This document shows positions 57,205 through 64,000 of a stretch of DNA of 64,000 nucleotides, piece by piece. The DNA comes from Rhyzopertha dominica (Eukaryota > Arthropoda > Insecta > Coleoptera > Bostrichidae), in the NCBI GenBank assembly GCA_025024175.1, contig QCXZ01000042.1, positions 8,263,501 through 8,327,500 on the forward strand, in the 5' to 3' direction. A model generated the notes under the pieces. It was not told the DNA's origin. It saw only the letters and a list, made by a program, of their open reading frames with translations, and searched no databases. A program made the position numbers and the translations under genes. Each line of letters opens with the position of its first letter. Within the stretch, counting starts at the first letter, position 1.

Positions 57205-58177
57205 AAAAAACAGATATGATTTTGATTTATGGTGAATGCAAGAAAAATGCCTACGCTGCTGCCCGTTTATACAGACAACATTTCCAAATAGAAGAGCTTC
57301 TGCCGATACAATTTTCAAGAGACTTGAATTAACTTTAAGGACAAACTGGCCACCACTAAAAGGTCAAGAGAAAGAACAGGCCCTGACAATGAAATTAGAG
57401 TATTGGAAATGATTAACGAAAATCCACATATTAGTCTGCCTTCAGTGCACCGAATAATTAAAGGCAATCAATTTCATCCGTATCACTTGCAATTGGTTCA
57501 GGCCTTAAAGGAGACAGATTATCCTAAAAGAGTGGCTTTTTGCAACTTTTTTCGGGAACACCAAAATTTGAATGTGAGATTTTATGACATTTGCTTCTCA
57601 GATGAGGCAAGATTTTCTAATAATGGTGGAGTTAAGAAACATAACATGTATTATTATGCGCAAGAAAATCCACGTTGGATTCGAGAAGGACATTTTCAAC
57701 TATCTATTCGACGAATGCCTCGTGCGGAATATTGGAGAATCATATTGTTAGGCCTTATTTTTTTCGCGACAGTTTAAACGGTAATACTTATCTAAATTTT
57801 TTAAGAAACATTTTACTGGTACTTTTCCAAAATGTAAATTTAGAAGTAAGACAAGATGGGGCACCTGCGCATTATCATAGAATAGTGCGAAATCATCTTG
57901 ATTTGGTTTTGCCTAAGCGATGGATAGGAAGGGGTTCAATTAATCCTTGCCCACCGAGAAGCCCCGACCTTACTCCTTTGGATTTTTTTTCTGTAGGAAA
58001 TGGTAAAAGAGTATACCAAATACCAATTGAAAGTGTAGAACATTTAGAAAATAAAATATGTGATGCATGTAGATCCATCACTCCAGAAATGTTAAAGCAT
58101 GTTAAAAGATTGTTTTGAGCACGAATTCAAGCTTGTGAAAACCGGGAAGGACCACATCTTGAGCATTTCTTACATTA
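57205..58177 (+). pseudogene. Tc1/mariner-like transposase, near full length (DUF4817 type)
   Basis: Starts in DMILIYGECKKNAYAAARLYRQ (57213-57278), the DUF4817 helix-turn-helix entry. It continues KRSRERTGPDNEIRVLEMINENP, SVHRIIKGNQFHPYHLQLVQAL and YPKRVAFCNFF, then the catalytic blocks. First acidic: CFSDEARFSNNGG. RENP-like block: QENPRWIRE. Then GILENHIVRPYFF, NTYLNFLRNILL, second: RQDGAPAHYH, RWIGRG, third: PPRSPDLTPLDFF, and the C-terminal ACRSITPEMLKHV...GPHLEHFL-stop at 58177. All three acidic residues remain. It is broken by a frameshift near 57700, loss of the MWFQ segment before QDGA, a short deletion in the second HTH (usual SQTSVHRIL), a stop after KRLF (58116-58118) and a frame shift near 57300. 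AATAAA at 58186-58191 could be its polyadenylation signal. Terminal inverted repeats were not recognised. Confidence 0.9.
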
Positions 58178-58191
58178 ATTTTATTGAATAA

Positions 58192-60399
58192 ACATTTTAC
58201 AAATAAAATTTGTTTTACAATGCCGAATTTCCTTGAAGCAAATGATTGAAGTTTATGTCAAAGTTTGCGAATTTATACAGCTCTCTACGTTTTTTTAAGA
58301 CGATGAACAATTAACAATGTTACCTCTGCAAATGTATTTTGGATTGATTTTTAATTTCGTCTAGGGCATTACCATTCTGTATAATTTGGGTTGCATTTAG
58401 CTGATGGTAGCCAGAATCTGGCCACCGTAGCGAATTTCGCTACAAATGCGCCGCTTGGCGTTCAGTAGCATTACATGCAGAATTATTTCTCGGAACAATA
58501 GAACATCATATGTCCTTATCTTTAACAAATTCAAGAACAAGAGGTAGGGTATTTCATTACGTATTGCTACGAATATTACATATTGCTGGCATAATCGATT
58601 ATGAATATTCTTTGCCTTTCCATGGGTTCTAAAGCAGTTGGTTGTTTATTGAAGCAAGTGATTTTAACTTGGTAAAGTTCTTGTCGACCTACCACCACAA
58701 CAAAGCGAGACGCTCCATCCTTGTTTGCGGGTATCTAGGTCAGTGAGGAGGATACCTCAGCTGCGTTCTTGAGACTCGTCTTTTTTCCCACTATTAAGGC
58801 ATCAGTTGTGGAGAAAGATGAACGTCGGGTAACAATGGATGTAGGATCTAGTTAAACCAATTAATCTGATTTTTACAGCATTGTGTTGGTGTTTATTAAA
58901 CAGATCTAAACGGCTGGCGATCATCCAGGAGATTAGAAAAGTAGACTCCTTGATGGGAGCACGGTAAACAGCGCCATTTGTTGGTCGAGATGCCAGTAAG
59001 GTTATTAAGTGCTTATGGAAGCTTTTCGACGGATATGAGCAGTCATGTTTAATTAGAAAGAAATGCGCGGTACGTCCTGATTGTTAATCTCCGCAGAGGA
59101 AAACCGAACGCTTGTGACGTGTATTCAACAATGATTCAGGAAACATAAATAGCTGCATTGTATCGTAAATGACACTTGCTATTAAATCATGAGGAGGAAA
59201 TACCTAAGTCGCACATCCGAATCAAATAAGATTTTATTGTACCTACACCTGTTGACTTTTGTCTTATAATGAATGATGTAGCTATCTTTAGATTTATTTC
59301 AACAAAAATCAACGTTATAAGTGAAACTTATAAACAATTTGATTTTCACAACACAAGCAAACGGTCGGAAGTTTATGTATTCTGATTGGACATAAAACTC
59401 CTAAAAAAGTAATATGAGACCTTAATTTGGACGTAAAAAGTTTGGGAACAGGCTTAACACCTGGATTTATTTTACGTAGAAGAATTTAAATTAGAAAAAT
59501 ACTTCACGTAGTGATAGGAGTTCTCATCATCAACACTNTACGACTTATTCTTGCCTACATCAGCAAACCATGATGGCTATGACATCTTTCAGCCTGAAGT
59601 TTGAAGATCTAAAAAGCTGTTTTAAGCAAAAACATTTGAGTACCGCGCAAGAAGACGATCCATAAATTATTTTGACTGGCTTTAGGGAAACGTGCATAAT
59701 AACTAATAAGGTATCTTTGAATCCATAAGCCGCTGTCAGTGGGCCAAAATAATACCACTGATGGCACTAAATATAACGAAGTGCATTGTGGAAAAATTAA
59801 TCTGATCAAAAACTGCAAATATATTGGAAATTCTGTATCCATTTCATTATAATAATGAGAGGAAAAGAATTAATTAAAATAACCTCCTAATCGTCGATTG
59901 TCAACCCAGAAGCAACAAAAATTGGCGACCGACGCGTAACATTTGTCTTGCCTAGATACAAGTTTTGAAGAAACCGTGAAACGTAAAAAGATTATAGTGA
60001 TCAATTTTATTTATTAACATAAAAAATTCTACTTTATATACGACTGTATTAAAAATTCGAATATTCCCCATATTTTGGGTACAATAATAAATAAAAATCT
60101 TTGATGGCCAATCCCAAACACGTTATCTAATTTATTACTATGGGTCGTAAGTAGAGATTTATAGTGTAGATTAGCCATATTGTGAAATTGTTTTTAACAG
60201 TAATTGCCTGAGGATGGAACATTAGTGAGAGCCCAGAAACCGGTAGCAAATTAAAGTTTATGGGTTTGACAAAAAAAAAGTTAAGTAGTATCAATACAGT
60301 TCGTATATTGATTTTTGGCATAAGAAGGTAATTCAAGCGCCACAAATTTCTTCTACGGTTTGCGTCCTGACCGTCCGTTGAAGTCTCCAAGGAATGATG
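58192..60399. other. Non-coding stretch
   Basis: A balanced block lies at about 58800-59110. N at 59538. No coding family recognised; 77- to 87-codon frames at 59609-59842 and 60127-60390 (minus) are featureless. Confidence 0.4.
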
Positions 60400-60740
60400 C
60401 TTTGAATTAATCGACCCGCAATTACCGCAGCGCTACAAGACAAAGGCAGGTCGCTGTCAACACCGAATTATTTAACTGCGATGTTCGGCAGTTTCATTCG
60501 GACTTGGGCAGATTTAAATTGGCCACCGCGACAAGCTGCGACTGCACTTCCTGGCAGATTAAGGAGCTCCTGCGTGAAATATAGGACAGGCTGAAGATTA
60601 ATCCGGGGCCGTGGGTCCGCTTGTGTCCACATTTTATTGCCGATGAAGAAAAAAGCGGGAGGTATGCCGGGAATGAAAATTTAATGCCGGTGGACTGCTG
60701 GCTTCTGTTCAGGAATGGAATGCTCTGAGCCTGCCTTGAT
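60400..60740. promoter_or_regulatory. Candidate cis-regulatory block
   Basis: GC-balanced block with GAATTAATCGACCCGCAATTACC near 60404 in two parts (GAATTAATCG, CGCAATTACCG), CCGAATTATTTAAC near 60462 and AGATTAATCCGGGGCC near 60594 (TAATCC, the K50 homeodomain site). No reading frame. Enhancer role inferred. Confidence 0.35.
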
Positions 60741-61514
60741 CATTTGTGTATTTCGCGGGAAATGTTTTTGGATACTCCAAAAATGATAAATTTCAAGAAG
60801 GTGCTTTTAATTGCAAAAAATACTTTTATTTTATTGTTTCCTAAACGTTCGAATTTTTCTTAATTACTGGTTTTTAGGATGCCAACAAAAAATATTTTTA
60901 TATACTTTTTATTTCTGTTTATTATATATTTTAAGAACAGTTGACCTATTAATAATAATTTTTTGTCATCTAATACCTACATATTTATCACGGTTTCCAA
61001 AGGAAGACCTAAACCGAGGAAATGTATTTATGTGCAGATTTGTTGGTTCTACCTATATATTTTCAAGTTGTAGTTATTTCCAAGAAATCTTGAGAATTAC
61101 CGTTCAATATTATAAAAATTTCTGTTCTTTGCGGTATAGTGGAAACGCCTTGATTTTCTGCTCAGCACTCCACAGCTGAACAACTTATTTTTGCTATGAC
61201 AACAAGTACAAGGATAAAGTATGTCATGTCAGCCACCGTATCAGAAATCCGCTCTGCGAAGCTTGCAAAATAACTTTTGACTTATAATCAAAAAGTTCTA
61301 ATCCAGGCACAGCTGACATTTCTTAAATATATTACCTACAATAAACACAATTACATCTTCTTATAGCCATCATAAATCTCTTAAGTAGGTGTAAATTCAA
61401 GGACGAAGTAAATGTATTATTTAGACTACCCATACGAATATCTAATGAATTCTACAGAATGAGTCCTGTCTAGAATGACAGTAACATCTAGTAATACCAA
61501 CGAATAAAAATTTA
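60741..61514. other. AT-rich non-coding stretch
   Basis: A 122-codon plus frame at 60811-61179, rich in Phe/Ile/Leu/Tyr, reflects T-rich DNA. No gene supported. Confidence 0.4.
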
Positions 61515-61540
61515 AATACTGATTACCTAAAATGTCTTTC

Positions 61541-61640
61541 TGTGCTATGCTGTCTGCAGCACAACCAACCACACACGGATCCACTTCGCTTTTGTTAAAG
61601 CGCATAAGTACAGTTTAGGTCTAGTGCAGATAGCATGGCA
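61541..61640 (-). ncRNA. Hammerhead ribozyme copy 2 (core mutated)
   Basis: Read on the minus strand it aligns with 1350-1451 at nearly equal length. Outer stem I: ATGCTATCTGCAC against GTGCTGCAGACAGCAT. The unpaired TAGACCTA and the start of inner stem I AACTGTA are conserved. Stem II is GCUUU-AACA-AAAGC, where the G-C pair of copy 1 is replaced by U-A. Stem III is GUGG-AU-CCGU. Core changes: CUUAUGC instead of CUGAUGA (two invariant positions altered) and G at the cleavage position instead of A/C/U. It should therefore be inactive. The flank after stem I (ATTTTAGGTAATC) resembles ATTTTAAATC at 1459-1468, so the repeat reaches about 61515. Confidence 0.75.
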
Positions 61641-63322
61641 TTATATATTACAGAATTTCAGAGGAAGTTAACTTTACCCTGGTAGNTCGGTATGTACTAT
61701 GTACCTGAACGTTATAATACTTACAGATACAGCAGAATACCACTGTGTTTTAGCAGAACGGGCAAATACCGTAATATAAATAAAAATGGGAGGAAGAGGA
61801 AGTAGTTCTCTTAGCAGCGACTAGATTGTTTTGTCATCGTTTCCACTAACAGAAAATAGTAAATGACCAATGACTTTTTATTGTGTTCAGTTCTAATGCA
61901 GCTATATACTTTATTCAGACAAATCAATTTTTAAATATTAATCACAAAAATATGTTAAGCTGCGAAACTCACATGGATTTTTGAAAATGGACTTACATTA
62001 AACCTATTATTACTACTACAGAAATTCTACAAGAACATCTATATAGACTTTAGGTATGTTTGTTATACGAAAAATATGCAATTTGTTGTGTATGAGGACG
62101 ATCCGTTAATAATTTTCGACACTGAGCATCTAATTCCAGCCAGCCTGAAGAGATGATGGTCTGTTTCAAATTCCTAGATAAAAAATAACTCTCCTCTGTG
62201 TTACAAATAACAAATACCTACTTATTCACATAAAAATCTTCCGCAGCTTGACAGCTCTATGTTTATAACAAGTATTTACCGAAAAATTAGTCTATTGACT
62301 TTGCAGGATCTATACGTTATAAAGCCAGTTTGCGTTTCAGTAGAAACAGGGCTTTCATTCAAGCAATGCGGATAAACGACCTCGGCAACAGAAGTTCAAA
62401 TATTTGCGCTGTTTTACCGTGGCTAGGCAAACATGATTTCACTTTTAAAAATACAGTATTTATCCAGTGTAGTAGGCTGAGGTCCTTTATTGATTTGCAC
62501 AACGTTCAAATAGGCTTTTTACTANCGTTTTTAAAAGTGCAAACAGAATTTACACACGTGAGCTATAAACTGTAAAATGGCGGTAAGCTACTGCTTCCTG
62601 CAACAGCAGGGTATGACGCATATATTTATCAACGATGGTGCGTTGACTAGCAAAGAAGGATTGCCCACATGCTCGATCTGTTGAAGTGCTTTTATCCTAT
62701 ATATAAAAAAACGATCTTTCGCTACACTGTGGTTAATTTATTGTTCTCATATACCCACAAAAAAAGGTCTCTGTTTCTTGAATTTGCTGCATATTTAAAA
62801 GTCGTGATGTATACCTCGTTTTGCGTTTCGGTTTCCGTATTTCACAATAATTGTTGCTATATAGCCTTGCATGCTGTCAAGTGCAGTTTTTTATTACTGC
62901 TGAATGTATCGAATTGTGTCGGTCCGCCCCTATATCTGAAAAAAATCACGTCACGTAAACGTAATGCGCGATCACGTCATGGCACCTGAAGTATTTCATA
63001 AACCGGAATCGTTGCGTCCATACAGACAGAAAACACAAATCCAGTCAACCGGACTATGGGCAAAAAAACCTCAGTCATACCTATCGATATTCCGAGATAT
63101 TTCCGTCATGCAAAAGCATAACGCCGGCAGTAATCGCTTCATTTTCAGGATATACGTTTGAGAGCTTTTAAGTTCGCATGAATTTTACGTATAATACAGC
63201 TAAAAATAGTGGGAAGAACTGGTTTTTTTTTAATCACTAGACCTTTTAAACGGAAATATGTTCTATGATAAAAAAGATGTTTCTTAAAATCACAATTTTA
63301 ATTGTCTTAACTAATAAATTTA
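61641..63322. other. Non-coding stretch
   Basis: Ns at 61686 and 62525. A moderately GC-balanced part lies at 62580-63170. No gene or element recognised. Confidence 0.4.
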
Positions 63323-63350
63323 AATATATACATATATGTATATATTGAAT

Positions 63351-63390
<40 letters not shown>
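63323..63390. repeat. AT palindrome and (AT)n microsatellite
   Basis: A perfect 24-bp palindrome spans 63323-63346 (centre CATATATG). It is followed by an uninterrupted AT dinucleotide run from about 63356 to 63390. Confidence 0.9.
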
Positions 63391-63393
<3 letters not shown>

Positions 63394-64000
63394 TGTTGCA
63401 AAAGTTAGAAACAAAATTCATAACTTCCCTTTTGAATGATCTCTTTAAAAAGTCCTTGGGCAGGTCAATTTTGTTTTGCAAAAATTCACGATCAAAATAT
63501 TATTATTAAAAATTGTTCTTAAATAAAAATTGTGACGTGGACATGTCACTTTTGTTTTGGCGTACAATCTGTACAATACTAGTGATGGCCAGTGCCATCT
63601 AACGGTGCCAATAGGATAACATTAGCTCTGTACGTTGTACAATTCCCTGTAAGTGATCAATCCAATAGATGAATGAAAGACGTATGTTTGATCGTTCCTA
63701 ATTGCAAGAAGGTGGTAAAAGCAATGGTGAAACAAATTGTTCGCCATGCCAAAAATTGATCGTCGCCTTATTCTCCGTCTTAAAAGTTTATCTCTTGTAA
63801 TAATAATAAACTTACGACAGAGGTTGAAATGTTGTGGTGGAAATCGGGTGACTTTCTTCACGGTTGTGCAAATACTTGATACTGGAAAGGCTGAAATTTC
63901 TGAAAACTTGACCTATGATTTGTTCATTTTTCAACTGATTACGTCGTTCTGGAAGATGAAAAAGAAGTAAAATTTATTGCGGATATGGCAATATGGTAAG
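63391..64000. other. Unassigned sequence at the window edge
   Basis: Begins GTTGCAAAAGTTAGAAACAAAATTC right after the AT run (in parts GTTGCAAAAGTTAG and AAACAAAATTC), a start reminiscent of mariner/Tc1 element ends that often insert into TA runs. No transposase motif is visible before the window ends. Overlapping frames at 63622-63861 (minus) and 63737-63970 (plus) are not assignable. Confidence 0.25.

Noticed and set aside
1..64000. CRISPR arrays, bacterial operons, rRNA genes, LTR retrotransposons
   Set aside because: No regularly spaced repeats, no rRNA signatures and no primer-binding site, gag or integrase motifs were seen.

Overview
This is an AT-rich, eukaryotic, animal-type sequence, most likely from an insect. 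It has no operons, no closely packed ORFs, many decayed transposable elements of arthropod type, and isolated N calls at 2213, 7224-7225, 7252, 8785, 11289, 11302, 11335, 11342, 13612, 22475, 22616, 53042, 53110, 59538, 61686 and 62525. I find no convincing host protein-coding exon in 64 kb. The window reads as a long intron or gene desert. The species cannot be named from the sequence.

The coding signal comes from broken mobile elements. Non-LTR (LINE) reverse-transcriptase pieces lie at 2.9-3.3 kb (-), 12.5-13.5 kb (-, a 5'-truncated copy with a 13-bp target-site duplication), 15.4-15.8 kb (+), 15.8-17.7 kb (+), 19.05-19.6 kb (+, an internally deleted sister of the previous one) and 49.5-49.7 kb (-). 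Tc1/mariner-like DDE/D transposase relics lie at 5.7-6.0 kb (-), 24.2-24.8 kb (an internally deleted copy with both terminal inverted repeats and a TA duplication), 52.1-52.4 kb (+) and 57.2-58.2 kb (+, the most complete). A Mutator-like (MULE) transposase piece with one in-frame stop lies at 40.17-40.72 kb.

The most striking object is not protein-coding. At 1350-1451 (+) the DNA encodes what looks like a complete type I hammerhead self-cleaving ribozyme: all core nucleotides are present, stems I, II and III are intact, and a long outer stem I follows an internal loop. A second, core-mutated copy lies on the minus strand at 61541-61640, and a third copy, recognisable mainly in its 3' half, is near 29.9-30.0 kb. 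Paired positions differ between copies in a compensatory way. This is how a dispersed ribozyme-bearing repeat (retrozyme, SINE-like or Penelope-associated) would look. A separate repeat family at 37.95-38.4 kb and 50.73-51.02 kb carries an imperfect hammerhead-like motif.

Between the elements, blocks of 250-600 bp with balanced base composition recur every few kb (for example 6.6-7.2, 10.2-10.6, 24.9-25.3, 42.6-43.0, 50.4-50.6, 56.1-56.5 and 60.4-60.7 kb). They carry TAATTA/CAATTA-type homeodomain cores or other transcription-factor words. I read them, by inference only, as candidate cis-regulatory elements of a distant developmental gene. The best is 56.06-56.52 kb, with adjacent TGACGTAA, CACGTG and two ATTTGCAT octamers. 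The remaining stretches are AT-rich and show nothing I can support.
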